Shown one piece after another: positions 42,418-51,486 of a stretch of DNA of 64,000 nt (position 1 is the first letter of the stretch; every line of letters starts with the position of its first letter). Below the pieces are notes generated by a model. It had not been told where the DNA came from, did not search any database, and saw only the letters and a list, made by a program, of their open reading frames with translations. The position numbers and the translations under genes were made by a program. This DNA is from Sphingopyxis solisilvae (GTDB lineage: Bacteria; Pseudomonadota; Alphaproteobacteria; Sphingomonadales; Sphingomonadaceae), in assembly GCF_015475875.1 (NCBI RefSeq), contig NZ_JADKYM010000014.1:1-64000 (forward strand). Reading direction: 5' to 3'.

Positions 42418-43374
42418 ATGTTATCAGGACGAAAATCAGTAGTTGTTGCTATAGCAGTACTGCTCGGGTTGATTGTCGTTTTTTTGGCAAATAGCTTTTT
42501 TAGCGGCGTTGAACGGCAACGGGATCAGCAATCTCGGGAAGCGCAGCTGGTTCAAGTTCTTGTTGCATCTCAACCCCTTGAGTTCGGTACTGTTTTAACA
42601 CCGCAGAACACCAAGTTGACCAAATGGCCAGCTGGATCTTTGCCGCAGGGCGCCTTCCAGACCGCGATCGGCGTCGTCAACAATCCGAAGGGCCCGCGCG
42701 TTGCACTTCGGCCAATGGTAGTTGGTGAACCCATTTTAGCTTCCAATATCAGTGGCGCCGATGGGCGCGCCAGCATCTCGGCACTGCTGCCCGATGGAAT
42801 GCGCGCCGTGGCTGTTGGTATTGACGCAGTTTCGGGCGTCGGCGGCATGGTGTCGCCTGGTGACATTGTCGACGTTCTGGTGACCCGCAAAATGGCGGGC
42901 GATAGCGCTGGCAACGAAGACCAGATGACCGATATCGTGCTCGAGAAAATCCGTGTCATCGCGATCGACCAGGTCGCCGACAACAAAGCGACCGATCCCA
43001 AAGTGGCCAAGACCGCGACGCTCGAAGTCGATGCTGTCGGCGCGCAGAAGATCGCGCTGGCCCAGGAGGTCGGCACCGTGTCGCTGGCGCTGCGTAACGT
43101 CACCAGCATCGAGGACGGCGCCAACATGACCGTCACCCAACAGGATCTGGGCAGCGGCTGGCGCTCGGCGCCGTCGCGCCGTTCGCAATCATCGTCGCCC
43201 GGCCTCGCCGGCCTGCCACCGGGCTTTTACAGCGAGGCGCCGATGGGCGCACCGCGCTATGCCGCACCGCGCCCCGCTGCGCCTGCCGCGCCGCCGCGGC
43301 CCGCCGGTCTCACCGTTGAAATTGTCCGTGGCACTGCGCCGACAACCTATGAGGTCAAACGTCATGGCTCGTAA
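42418..43374 (+). CDS. cpaB: Tad pilus assembly protein CpaB
   Basis: The 318-residue protein has one N-terminal helix (VVVAIAVLLGLIVVFLANSF), a SAF domain (about 45-110: VLVASQPLEFGTVLTPQNTK), then a CpaB/RcpC domain (ISALLPDGMRAVAVGID, GMVSPGDIVDVLVTRK) and an Ala/Pro-rich tail. It is thought to link the inner-membrane machine to the secretin. The first roughly 100 codons are far AT-richer than the rest. Its end overlaps the cpaC start by 11 bases. Confidence 0.92.
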   Translation: MLSGRKSVVVAIAVLLGLIVVFLANSFFSGVERQRDQQSREAQLVQVLVASQPLEFGTVLTPQNTKLTKWPAGSLPQGAFQTAIGVVNNPKGPRVALRPMVVGEPILASNISGADGRASISALLPDGMRAVAVGIDAVSGVGGMVSPGDIVDVLVTRKMAGDSAGNEDQMTDIVLEKIRVIAIDQVADNKATDPKVAKTATLEVDAVGAQKIALAQEVGTVSLALRNVTSIEDGANMTVTQQDLGSGWRSAPSRRSQSSSPGLAGLPPGFYSEAPMGAPRYAAPRPAAPAAPPRPAGLTVEIVRGTAPTTYEVKRHGS

Positions 43375-44833
43375 TCTTTCTCCGCGTGCCATGCGCGCAT
43401 TCGCCGGCTTGATCGCCGCGCCGCTGCTGCTCGCGATCGCCATTCCCGCCGCGCAAGCGCAATATGTGCAGGGTGGCGGTGTGCACGCCGGCCAACTCGA
43501 CGTTCCGCTCAACAAGAGCCAGACGGTGACGCTCGATCGCCCGTTCGGCCGCGCGATGATTGGCTCCGACGAAATCGCCGATATCATGCCGATCTCCGAT
43601 CGCTCGATCTATGTCCTCGGCAAGAAACTCGGCGCGACCAGCCTGACCGTTTACGACAAGGGCGGCCGCGTCATCACCATCATGGATGTCGCGGTCGGGC
43701 CCGACGTGCTGTCGCTGCGCCGCCAGCTCGGCGAATTGATGCCCGGCGAGCGGATCAGCGCGCGGATCGCCAATGATGCGGTGGTCTTGTCGGGCGTTGT
43801 CAGCAGTGCCGCCGCCGCCCAGAATGCCGTCCAGATCGCCGGAACCTATGCCGGCGACAAGGTCGTCAACATGATGGGCATCGGCTCGAGCCAGCAGGTG
43901 ATGCTCGAGGTTCGCTTCTCCGAGATCAGCCGCCGGACCGGCAAGGAAATCGGCGTCAGCGGCTTTTTCCGCAACGGTTCGGGGCGCTTTGACGGTGCTA
44001 TCGGCGCAGGTGCATCGCTCACCCCCGATCCCGACACCGGCGACGGTGTGCTGAAGCTCGCATCGATCACCGAAAGCTTCGGCATTTTTCGTCGCAGCTT
44101 TAACATTGCGGGCCTCGACATACTGGGGGTCCTCGACAGCCTCGAGGAAAAGGGCATGGCCAAGACCTTGGCCGAGCCCACATTGGTTGCGCTCTCGGGC
44201 GAAAAGGCCAGTTTCCTTGCTGGCGGCGAATTTCCGATCCCGGTCGTGCAGGGGAGCGGTGGTGGCGGTGGCGGCGGCAATGCGGGCAGCATCACCATCG
44301 AGTTCAAACCCTTCGGCGTCAGCCTCGGCTTTACTCCGACCATCCTCGCCGATGGCGTGATCAACATGATCGTCGAGCCCGAGGTCAGCTCGATCGATCC
44401 GAACAATTCGATCGTGCTCAACAATATCACCATTCCCGGTCTGCAGACCCGCCGGGCGTCGACGACGCTCGAGCTGCGCGACGGCGAATCCTTCGCCATT
44501 GCCGGCCTGCTGCGCCAGGATTTCAGGAACACCATCAAGCAGGTACCCTTGCTGGGATCGATCCCGATCATCGGCTCGCTGTTCCGATCGACCGGCTTCC
44601 AGCGCGGTGAAACCGAATTGCTGATCGTCGTGACGCCGCGCCTGGTCCAGCCGATCAAGCCGAACCAGGTTGCCTTGCCAACCGAGCGCGTGGGCGAGCC
44701 CACCGAGCTCGACATGTTCCTGCTCGGCCGCACCGACAATGCGGTTCCCGCCGTCCCCGGCGTGCAGCAGCAGATGAACCCGGCGCCGAAAGCGGCGGCT
44801 CCCGCCAAGGAAGGACCCGGCTATGAATACTGA
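43364..44833 (+). CDS. cpaC: Tad pilus secretin CpaC
   Basis: The 489-residue protein has a signal peptide (LIAAPLLLAIAIPAAQAQ), a pilus/BON N-terminal region (VPLNKSQTVTLDRPFGRAMI; VVLSGVVSSAAAAQNAVQIA) and a C-terminal secretin domain (VMLEVRFSEISRRTGKEIGV; FLAGGEFPIPVVQ; QVPLLGSIPIIGSLFRS; ELLIVVTPRLVQP). It forms the outer-membrane channel for the pilus. The start is the ATG at 43364, which follows GAGGT and overlaps cpaB. Confidence 0.94.
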   Translation: MARNLSPRAMRAFAGLIAAPLLLAIAIPAAQAQYVQGGGVHAGQLDVPLNKSQTVTLDRPFGRAMIGSDEIADIMPISDRSIYVLGKKLGATSLTVYDKGGRVITIMDVAVGPDVLSLRRQLGELMPGERISARIANDAVVLSGVVSSAAAAQNAVQIAGTYAGDKVVNMMGIGSSQQVMLEVRFSEISRRTGKEIGVSGFFRNGSGRFDGAIGAGASLTPDPDTGDGVLKLASITESFGIFRRSFNIAGLDILGVLDSLEEKGMAKTLAEPTLVALSGEKASFLAGGEFPIPVVQGSGGGGGGGNAGSITIEFKPFGVSLGFTPTILADGVINMIVEPEVSSIDPNNSIVLNNITIPGLQTRRASTTLELRDGESFAIAGLLRQDFRNTIKQVPLLGSIPIIGSLFRSTGFQRGETELLIVVTPRLVQPIKPNQVALPTERVGEPTELDMFLLGRTDNAVPAVPGVQQQMNPAPKAAAPAKEGPGYEY

Positions 44834-45083
44834 TCATATCGTTCTGGCCATCGTTGCCGCCGTGCTGCTGGCGGGCTGTACGCCGACCGACGCGACCTTC
44901 GGCAACGCCGTACGCCAGACGATGGCGGCGCAGGTCGTCAATCCCGATCCGCAATATGACAATGCTGTCCCGACCACCGAAGCCGCCAAGGCCGGTGCCG
45001 CGGTCGATCGTTATCGCACCGACAAGGTCAAACAGCCCGATACGATCCGCACGACCGACACCAAAGCCGGTTCGCCGCAATAA
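44823..45083 (+). CDS. Short lipoprotein in the Tad locus (CpaD-like position)
   Basis: The 86-residue protein has a lipobox (VLLAGC) and a short mature part: GNAVRQTMAAQVVNPDPQYD followed by a polar tail. It occupies the place of CpaD, the pilotin-like lipoprotein of Caulobacter, but is less than half the usual length; the AVRQTMAAQVVNPDP stretch resembles the C-terminal part of CpaD-like proteins. It may be a reduced CpaD. Its ATG overlaps the cpaC end by 11 bases. Confidence 0.75.
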   Translation: MNTDHIVLAIVAAVLLAGCTPTDATFGNAVRQTMAAQVVNPDPQYDNAVPTTEAAKAGAAVDRYRTDKVKQPDTIRTTDTKAGSPQ

Positions 45084-45098
45084 GGGACGGGCGGCATC

Positions 45099-46289
45099 GT
45101 GGGCAAAAATATGGACATCGGCACTGGCGCCACCTCAGGATTTCTCCGCTTGAGCTGCAAGATCAAATTGTTGATTTCGGAGGAAGAATTTGCGCGCTCT
45201 GCACTTTCGCGCGACGAATATTCCTCGCTCGCCTTCGAACTGCTTCACATCGAGGCCGGTGCCCCGATCACCAGCGAGCTGGTCGGCGATGCCGAACTGC
45301 TCGTCGTCGAGCTGCGCGCCGACGATCCGCAATCGATGCAGCGGCTGACCGGCCTGCGCACCCGCTGGCCCGACCTGCCGCTCATCGTCGCGATGCGCGA
45401 TGCCGATTTTGCGACGACCCGCGCCTTGATCCGCCAGGGCGTCGACGATGTGATCGCGCTTCCCGTCCAGCGCGCGGAATTCGACGATGCGGTGAACAAT
45501 CTGTTGGCTCTCTCGGCCAAGTCGGCCGAAGCATCCACCGACCTCGCGCCCGTCGTGGCGGTGGCGCAGAGCGTCGGCGGTATCGGCGCGACGACGGTTG
45601 CAACCCATCTGGCTTATTTTCTCGGCGCGAACAGCCCGCACGGCTGCTGCCTGATCGATCTCGACCTGCAATTCGGCAACGCCGCTTCCTATCTTGGCCG
45701 CTCCGCCAGCCTCACCATGGAGCATCTGCTCGCCGCCGGCGACCGCGTCGATGGCGAGCTGCTGCGCAGCGTCGCCGCGCCAGGGCCCGATGGCGTGGCA
45801 GTGATCGCGGCGCCTGACAAGATCGCGCCGCTCGAGGCGATCGATTCCGAACGGCTGATGCGCGTAATCGAACTTGCGCGCCAGCAATATGATCATGTCA
45901 TCCTCGACCTGCCGGGCAATTGGGCCAACTGGACCTTGTCGGCGATCGACAAGGCGGACCTTATCCTGCTCGTCGTTGACCTCTCGATCGGCAGCCTCCG
46001 CCAGGCGCGGCGGCGGCTGACCTTGTTCGAGGAAACCGGCATCGATGCCGACCGTATCCGCGTCGTCGCCAATCGCATCGAAAAGCGCATGTTCCGCACC
46101 ATCGGCGTCAACGATGCCGCCGACGCGCTGCATTATCCCGTCTTTGCGTCGATCCACAGCGATTATGCCGTTGTCCAGTCGGCGCAGGACCAGGGCGTAT
46201 TAGTCGGCTCGGTGGCGCGCAAGAACAAGGTCGCGGCCGACCTGTCGGCCCTTTCCGACCTCGTGGTCGCCGCGCTGGGCAAGGTCTGA
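45099..46289 (+). CDS. cpaE: Pilus assembly ATPase-like protein CpaE/TadZ
   Basis: The 396-residue protein has an N-terminal receiver-like region (about 20-140: LRTRWPDLPLIVAMRD, VDDVIALPV) and a C-terminal MinD/ParA-like ATPase domain (about 148-390: VAQSVGGIGATTVATHLAYF, CLIDLDLQFGN, HVILDLPGNW). The Walker A lacks the first Lys of the deviant KGG motif, as in many CpaE/TadZ proteins, so it may bind but weakly hydrolyse ATP. It localises the Tad machine. Start: GTG at 45099 with AAGGGA upstream, or ATG at 45111. The stop overlaps the cpaF ATG by one base. Confidence 0.92.
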   Translation: MGKNMDIGTGATSGFLRLSCKIKLLISEEEFARSALSRDEYSSLAFELLHIEAGAPITSELVGDAELLVVELRADDPQSMQRLTGLRTRWPDLPLIVAMRDADFATTRALIRQGVDDVIALPVQRAEFDDAVNNLLALSAKSAEASTDLAPVVAVAQSVGGIGATTVATHLAYFLGANSPHGCCLIDLDLQFGNAASYLGRSASLTMEHLLAAGDRVDGELLRSVAAPGPDGVAVIAAPDKIAPLEAIDSERLMRVIELARQQYDHVILDLPGNWANWTLSAIDKADLILLVVDLSIGSLRQARRRLTLFEETGIDADRIRVVANRIEKRMFRTIGVNDAADALHYPVFASIHSDYAVVQSAQDQGVLVGSVARKNKVAADLSALSDLVVAALGKV

Positions 46290-47680
46290 TGGCAATGTGG
46301 CAGCTCCAGAAACAGAAAAATGCGAAGGCCGAAGCCGCCGAGGGGAGCGCGGCAGCGCCTGGCGAACTGACCGACGACCGCGGCGAGCGCGGCAACGATG
46401 CCCGCAGCGCCGCGCTGCTGTCGCTCAAGGTGCAGGTCCACCGCGAATTGCTCGACGAGATCAATCTCGCCCAGCTCGAAAAGATGTCGCGCGCCCAGAT
46501 CGAGGCCGAGGCCGGCGATGTGATCGCGGGGATCCTGGGCCGGCACCAGATGGCGCTGACCGCCGCCGAGCGCCGCATGCTGGTGAGCGACGTTCTCGAC
46601 GAATTGCTCGGCCTCGGGCCGCTCGAGCCGCTGCTTCAGGACCAGACGATCACCGACATCTTGGTCAACGGCCATGACACGGTTTTTGTCGAGCGCATGG
46701 GAGTGCTCGAGCAGGTTGACACCCGCTTCAAGGACGAGCGCCACCTGTTCCGGATCATCCAGAAGATCGCGAGCGGTGTCGGCCGCCGGATCGATGAATC
46801 CTCGCCCTTCGTCGACGCGCGCTTGCCCGATGGCTCGCGTGTGAATGCGATCGCTCCGCCGCTGGCGCTCGACGGGTCCTTGCTTTCGATCCGCAAATTT
46901 GCCCACATCCCGATCAATATGGCCAAGCTCGTCGAGTTCGGCAGCGTTCCCGCCGCCGTCGCCGAGGTGTTGAAGGGCGTCGTCGCTGCGCGCCGTAACA
47001 TCCTGATTTCGGGCGGTACCGGCTCGGGCAAGACGACGCTGCTCAACGCCGTCTCGTCATTCATCGACGAGCGCGAGCGCATCGTGACCATCGAGGATTC
47101 GGCCGAGTTGCAACTGCAGCAGGCGCATGTCGCACGCCTCGAGACCCGCCCACCCAACATCGAGGGCAAGGGCGAGGTCACCCAGCGCGACCTGGTCAAA
47201 AATGCGCTGCGCATGCGGCCCGACCGCATCATCATCGGCGAGGTACGCGCCGGCGAGGCCTTCGACATGCTGCAGGCGATGAACACCGGCCACGACGGTT
47301 CGATGACCACCGTCCACGCCAATACCGCGCGCGACGCACTCGCCCGCGTCGAGCAGATGATCAGCATGAGCGGCATCGAGATGTCGCCGCGCGCCGCCCG
47401 CGCCCAGATCGCATCGGCGATCAATGTCGTGGTGCAGATCGGGCGCCTGTCCGACGGCCGCCGCCGCCTGCTCAGCGTCTCGGAAATTACCGGCATGGAA
47501 GGCGATATCGTCACCATGCAGGATATCTTTATCTTCCGCATGAGCGGGCGCGATGCCGACAACCGCGTGATCGGTCACTTCGAGGCCACCGGCATCCGTC
47601 CGAAATTCCTCGAAACCCTGTCTGCGCACGGCATCGAGCTCTCGCCCGATCTGTTCCGGCCCGACCGCCCGGTGAACTGA
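46289..47680 (+). CDS. cpaF: Tad secretion ATPase CpaF/TadA
   Basis: The 463-residue protein is a type II/IV secretion ATPase: an N-terminal helical domain, ITDILVNGHDTVFVERMG, the arginine-rich linker, Walker A SGGTGSGKTTLL, an Asp box (IVTIEDSAELQLQ), Walker B RPDRIIIGEVRAGEAFDML and a His box (TGHDGSMTTVHANT). It powers pilus extension, and in CpaF probably retraction. Its ATG directly follows cpaE and tadB starts two bases after its stop. Confidence 0.95.
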   Translation: MAMWQLQKQKNAKAEAAEGSAAAPGELTDDRGERGNDARSAALLSLKVQVHRELLDEINLAQLEKMSRAQIEAEAGDVIAGILGRHQMALTAAERRMLVSDVLDELLGLGPLEPLLQDQTITDILVNGHDTVFVERMGVLEQVDTRFKDERHLFRIIQKIASGVGRRIDESSPFVDARLPDGSRVNAIAPPLALDGSLLSIRKFAHIPINMAKLVEFGSVPAAVAEVLKGVVAARRNILISGGTGSGKTTLLNAVSSFIDERERIVTIEDSAELQLQQAHVARLETRPPNIEGKGEVTQRDLVKNALRMRPDRIIIGEVRAGEAFDMLQAMNTGHDGSMTTVHANTARDALARVEQMISMSGIEMSPRAARAQIASAINVVVQIGRLSDGRRRLLSVSEITGMEGDIVTMQDIFIFRMSGRDADNRVIGHFEATGIRPKFLETLSAHGIELSPDLFRPDRPVN

Positions 47681-47681
47681 C

Positions 47682-48683
47682 ATGAACGACAGCATCCTGC
47701 GGCTGCTGACCATGGTCGCCTTGTTTGCGTTCGTCGTGCTCGTGGTCCAGCTCGTCGGCGGCGCAATCGCCGATCGCAGGAGCAAGAGCCGTGCGGTCAA
47801 CGAGCGCCTGCGTCTGATCGAGGCCGGGGTCGATCGCGAGATCGTGACCAACCGGCTCCGCAAGGATTTGCCAAGCGACATTCCCGGCGCCCCGGCATGG
47901 GTGTCGAGCGCGGTGCGCGCTTTTCACCGCAATCTTGTCGCCGCCGACATTCGCCGCTCGGTCTTCGACGTCATGGGGTTTATGGCAATTGCGACCCTCG
48001 TCGTCACCATGGGCGTGATATTCCTCATATCGACCAGCGGCACGGCGCTCACCCTTGGCGTCGTGCAACTCGCGCTCGCTTTCGGTATTGTCATCGGGGT
48101 GCTGCTGCCCTGGATGGTGATCGGACGCAAGGCCGATGCCCGCCGCCGCCGGATGGAAGCGCAGTTTCCCGTCGCGCTTGACGTCTTTGTGCGCGGCCTT
48201 CGCGCCGGCCACCCCATTCCCGCCGCGATGAACCTCCTCGTCGAGGAAATGGAAGATCCCGTCGGGACCGAGTTTGGCATCGTTAGCGACGAGATAGCCT
48301 TCGGGTTCAGCCTGCGCGATGCGCTGCAACGCCTGGCCGACCGCTGGGGGCTCCCCGATATCGACATGTTTGTCGTTTCGGTTTCGGTGCAGATGGAAAC
48401 CGGCGGCAATCTCGCCGAGATTCTCGAGAATCTTGGCCGCGTCATTCGCGAGCGCGCCAGCATGTTCATGAAGGTGCGCGCGCTGAGCTCGGAAGGCCGG
48501 ATGACCGCTGTCGTCCTCACCGCCTTGCCGATCCTGTCGTTCGCCGGCCTGTTCGCCCTTCGTCCGGAATTCTATCTCGAGGTCGCCGGCGATCCGATTT
48601 TCACGATGGGCTTTGCCGGTCTGTTGCTGCTTTATGCCGTCGGTTTTTTCTGGATCCGGCGCATGGTCGATCTGAAGGTCTGA
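47682..48683 (+). CDS. tadB: Tad platform protein TadB
   Basis: The 333-residue protein has four or five membrane helices and a T2SSF cytoplasmic domain (about 160-290: FPVALDVFVRGLRAGHPIPA, SVSVQMETGGNLAEILENLG, MFMKVRALSSEGRMTAVVLT). It forms the inner-membrane platform with TadC. It is translationally close-coupled with cpaF and tadC (1-2 base gaps). Confidence 0.94.
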   Translation: MNDSILRLLTMVALFAFVVLVVQLVGGAIADRRSKSRAVNERLRLIEAGVDREIVTNRLRKDLPSDIPGAPAWVSSAVRAFHRNLVAADIRRSVFDVMGFMAIATLVVTMGVIFLISTSGTALTLGVVQLALAFGIVIGVLLPWMVIGRKADARRRRMEAQFPVALDVFVRGLRAGHPIPAAMNLLVEEMEDPVGTEFGIVSDEIAFGFSLRDALQRLADRWGLPDIDMFVVSVSVQMETGGNLAEILENLGRVIRERASMFMKVRALSSEGRMTAVVLTALPILSFAGLFALRPEFYLEVAGDPIFTMGFAGLLLLYAVGFFWIRRMVDLKV

Positions 48684-48684
48684 C

Positions 48685-49665
48685 ATGGTCGAACTGATCG
48701 CCTTGTCGCCCTGGATGCGCTGGACCGTCCTGCTGCTGCTCTTCGCGGTGGTTTCAGGGCTCGCCTTTTTCGCGCTGCGGGCGGTTGCCAGTCGCCGCCT
48801 CATTCTCGAACGGCTCGATAGCCAGTCGCGCGAGGCGATGGCAGCGGAGAGCGCGGCGGCGCGGCTTTCCATGGCCAATTCGCGCGCCAGCGCCTGGTCG
48901 CGTCTCACCGAGCGCATCGAACGCGGCGGTCTCTCGCTCGGCGATTCCGATCCCAAGGCCTTGCAGCGCAAGATGATTGCCGCAGGCTACCGCTCGCCCG
49001 CCGCGCCGAAGATTTTCACGCTGGTGCGGATTATCATGATCGTCGTGCTGCCGCTTGCGATCCTGTTGCCGCAGCTGCTCTCTGACAAACCGGTATCGCT
49101 GCTTAGCCTCTATCTGCAGGGCGCCGGCTTTGCTGCGTTGGGGCTCTTTCTTCCCAATCTCTTCGTCACCGCGAAGGCCGACCGCCGCCGCCAGGAAATC
49201 ATCAACGGCTTTCCCGACTGTCTCGACCTGATGCTCGTCTGCGTCGAGGCCGGCATGGGCCTCGAGGCCGCGCTCGACCGCGTCGCGCGCGAGATGACCA
49301 CCTCGCACCCGCTGATCGCCGAAACCTTGCTGCAAACCACGCTCGAGCTGCGTGCCGGCGCCAGCCGCGAGGATGCGCTGCGCGCCATGGCCGATCGCTC
49401 GGGGGTCGACGAGATCCGCGCCTTTGCGACCTTGCTCATCCAGTCCGACAAGCTCGGCTCGAGCATCGCAACGACCCTGCGCGTCTATGCGACCGAGATG
49501 CGCGAAAAGCGCCGCATGCGGGCCGAGGAGAAAGCGCACCGGCTGCCGGTGTTGATCTCGATCCCGCTCGTCGCCTGCATGCTCCCGGTGATGATCGGTG
49601 TCTTGATGCTCCCGGCCGCGATCCGGGTCATCCGGCAGGTTGCGCCTGCCATGGGAGGGGGGTGA
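48685..49665 (+). CDS. tadC: Tad platform protein TadC
   Basis: The 326-residue protein has two N-terminal helices, a T2SSF domain (FPDCLDLMLVCVEAGMGLEA, DALRAMADRSGVDEIRAFAT, TLRVYATEMREKRRMRAEEK) and a C-terminal helix (VACMLPVMIGVLMLPAAIRV). It pairs with TadB. Its stop overlaps a possible GTG start of the next gene. Confidence 0.94.
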   Translation: MVELIALSPWMRWTVLLLLFAVVSGLAFFALRAVASRRLILERLDSQSREAMAAESAAARLSMANSRASAWSRLTERIERGGLSLGDSDPKALQRKMIAAGYRSPAAPKIFTLVRIIMIVVLPLAILLPQLLSDKPVSLLSLYLQGAGFAALGLFLPNLFVTAKADRRRQEIINGFPDCLDLMLVCVEAGMGLEAALDRVAREMTTSHPLIAETLLQTTLELRAGASREDALRAMADRSGVDEIRAFATLLIQSDKLGSSIATTLRVYATEMREKRRMRAEEKAHRLPVLISIPLVACMLPVMIGVLMLPAAIRVIRQVAPAMGGG

Positions 49666-49667
49666 GC

Positions 49668-50570
49668 ATGCAGCGCCGCACCATGTCCTGGGTTGCACTC
49701 GGCGCGATCGCGCTGGCGGGTTGTTCCTTCGGGCCGCAACTGCGCACCGCGCTTCCCACCGTTCGCAGCGTGCCGGTGCTCGCGGGCCTGTCGCCGACGG
49801 AATCGCTGGCGCGCGCGCGCAGCTATCTCGGCTCGAAACAATATGGGCTGGCGATCGAGTTGTTCCGCGCCGCGGGCAAGGATCCCGCGCTCGAACTCGA
49901 CAGTCTTAACGGTCTTGCGATCGCTTATGATGCGATCGGCCGCGCCGACCTCGCCGAAACCTATTTCGAAAAGGCACTCGCGCTGCGCAGCGACGATCCG
50001 CGAACGCGGCGCAATCTCGCGGCCTTTTATCAGGCGTCGGGCCAGCCGGCGAAACGCGAGGCATTGCTCGCCGATATCCCCATGCCGCGCAATGCGGCGA
50101 CCGTCGCTGCTGCGACCGGGGATGATGACGGTGCGCCGCTGCTCAGCATATCTTTTGCCGCGTCCGACGCGCGCCAGCCGGTCGGGGCGGAACTGCGCGC
50201 CCTGAGCCCGCTCGGCGGCGCCTTCCGGCCGCTCCTCGTCAAGGCGGGCTTTTCGGCGCCGGTGGCGGCGCAATCTGCGGTCGGCGGTGATGACGCGTCG
50301 GTCATCTGCCTTGCCGATCCGGCCTCGTCCGCTACCGCGCCGACGGGGGAGGGGGTCGCAATCTTCCGCCTCAGCATCGGCGAAGTCTTCGTTGCGAGCC
50401 AGCCCGCCGGAACCTCCTGCAGTCTCGCCGTCGCAATGCCCGCCGGGCTCAAGCCCGAGACGATGAGCAACCGCGACTATCTCGGACTTGTTGCTGCCTA
50501 TCTCGACCAGCTCAACCGCGCCTATCACATGGCCGAGCTGACCTTGTCGGCGAAGCCCGCAGCGATCTGA
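49668..50570 (+). CDS. TPR lipoprotein, TadD-like
   Basis: The 300-residue protein starts MQRRTMSWVALGAIALAGCS, with a lipobox (LAGC). One to three TPR-like repeats lie at about 45-125 (ARSYLGSKQYGLAIELFRAA, LNGLAIAYDAIGRADLAETY, PRTRRNLAAFYQASGQPAKR); the remainder is of unknown fold. TadD proteins are lipidated TPR proteins that help the secretin and pilus assemble. The ATG at 49668 is preferred since AGGGGGG precedes it; GTG at 49662 is in frame. Confidence 0.82.
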   Translation: MQRRTMSWVALGAIALAGCSFGPQLRTALPTVRSVPVLAGLSPTESLARARSYLGSKQYGLAIELFRAAGKDPALELDSLNGLAIAYDAIGRADLAETYFEKALALRSDDPRTRRNLAAFYQASGQPAKREALLADIPMPRNAATVAAATGDDDGAPLLSISFAASDARQPVGAELRALSPLGGAFRPLLVKAGFSAPVAAQSAVGGDDASVICLADPASSATAPTGEGVAIFRLSIGEVFVASQPAGTSCSLAVAMPAGLKPETMSNRDYLGLVAAYLDQLNRAYHMAELTLSAKPAAI

Positions 50571-50574
50571 GGCG

Positions 50575-51486
50575 ATGGGACGTCGGGGAGCAGTTTTGGT
50601 CGGGTCGCTATGCGCTGCCGCTTGCCTGTCGGCACTGGCTGCGCCGACGCTGTCCGCACAGGAGGCGAGAGCCGCCGCAGCCCCGGTGGAAGCCACGCCG
50701 GCGCTGCCGATCGAAAGTCTGGCGGCCGTCGATAGCGCGATGGCCGGCGCGCGCCTGGTCGAGGCAAGCGAACTGCTCGACCGTCTCGAGACCCAGATTG
50801 CCGGGCAACACCACCCCGAACTCGCGCTGCTGCGCGCCGAATGGCTGATTGCCGTCGGCCGCGCCGGCGAAGCGCTGCCGCGCCTTGCCGCCATCGCGGC
50901 AGACCATCAGCTGCGCTGCCGCGCCCTGTCGGCAAACATGTTGGCGCTGCTCGCCACCGCCGCACTCGGCGATGCCGAGCGCCTCGGTCCAGCTGAGGAT
51001 GTCCTGTGCAGCAGCGAGCCCGTTTATTGGCGCGGGTTGGCACGGCTGCAGCTCGCGCGCGGGCGCCCGGCGGAAGCGGTTGTGGCGCTGCGCCGCGCGG
51101 CGGCGCTCGAGCCGACGAGCATCGATGCACAGGGCGAACTGGCGGTCGCTCTCGTTGAAGCGGGCGAAGGCGCTGCCGCGGCGCAATTGCTTGCCGCGCT
51201 GGTACGGCGCGATCCAGGGCGTCCCGATCTTCGTCTCAATCTCGATTTTGCGCGCGGCATGCTCGGCGAACGTCCGGCGCGCGCCGCCGGGGACGACGAC
51301 ATGTTCTGGAGCCGTCGTCTTCAGTTTGCCGGGCTCGGCGCCCGGCAGGCAGGCCGCACCCGGCTCGCCGAGGCGATGCTCGGCCAGGCGCTACTGGTCC
51401 GGCCGCGTCACGATGCCGAGCTCTGGCGCCAATATGGTGAGATGAGCAGCAGCGACAGGAAAGGCCCGAGCTTTGCCCGCCATTGA
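50575..51486 (+). CDS. Periplasmic TPR protein of the Tad locus
   Basis: The 303-residue protein has a signal peptide (ALAAPTLSAQEA end) and TPR-like helices at about 45-250 (LLDRLETQIAGQHHPELALL, LARLQLARGRPAEAVVALRR, ALVEAGEGAAAAQLLAALVR, DPGRPDLRLNLDFARGM). It is a second TPR protein, as found near the end of many Tad loci. Four bases separate it from the previous gene, and its end overlaps the prepilin peptidase start by 14 bases. Confidence 0.78.
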   Translation: MGRRGAVLVGSLCAAACLSALAAPTLSAQEARAAAAPVEATPALPIESLAAVDSAMAGARLVEASELLDRLETQIAGQHHPELALLRAEWLIAVGRAGEALPRLAAIAADHQLRCRALSANMLALLATAALGDAERLGPAEDVLCSSEPVYWRGLARLQLARGRPAEAVVALRRAAALEPTSIDAQGELAVALVEAGEGAAAAQLLAALVRRDPGRPDLRLNLDFARGMLGERPARAAGDDDMFWSRRLQFAGLGARQAGRTRLAEAMLGQALLVRPRHDAELWRQYGEMSSSDRKGPSFARH

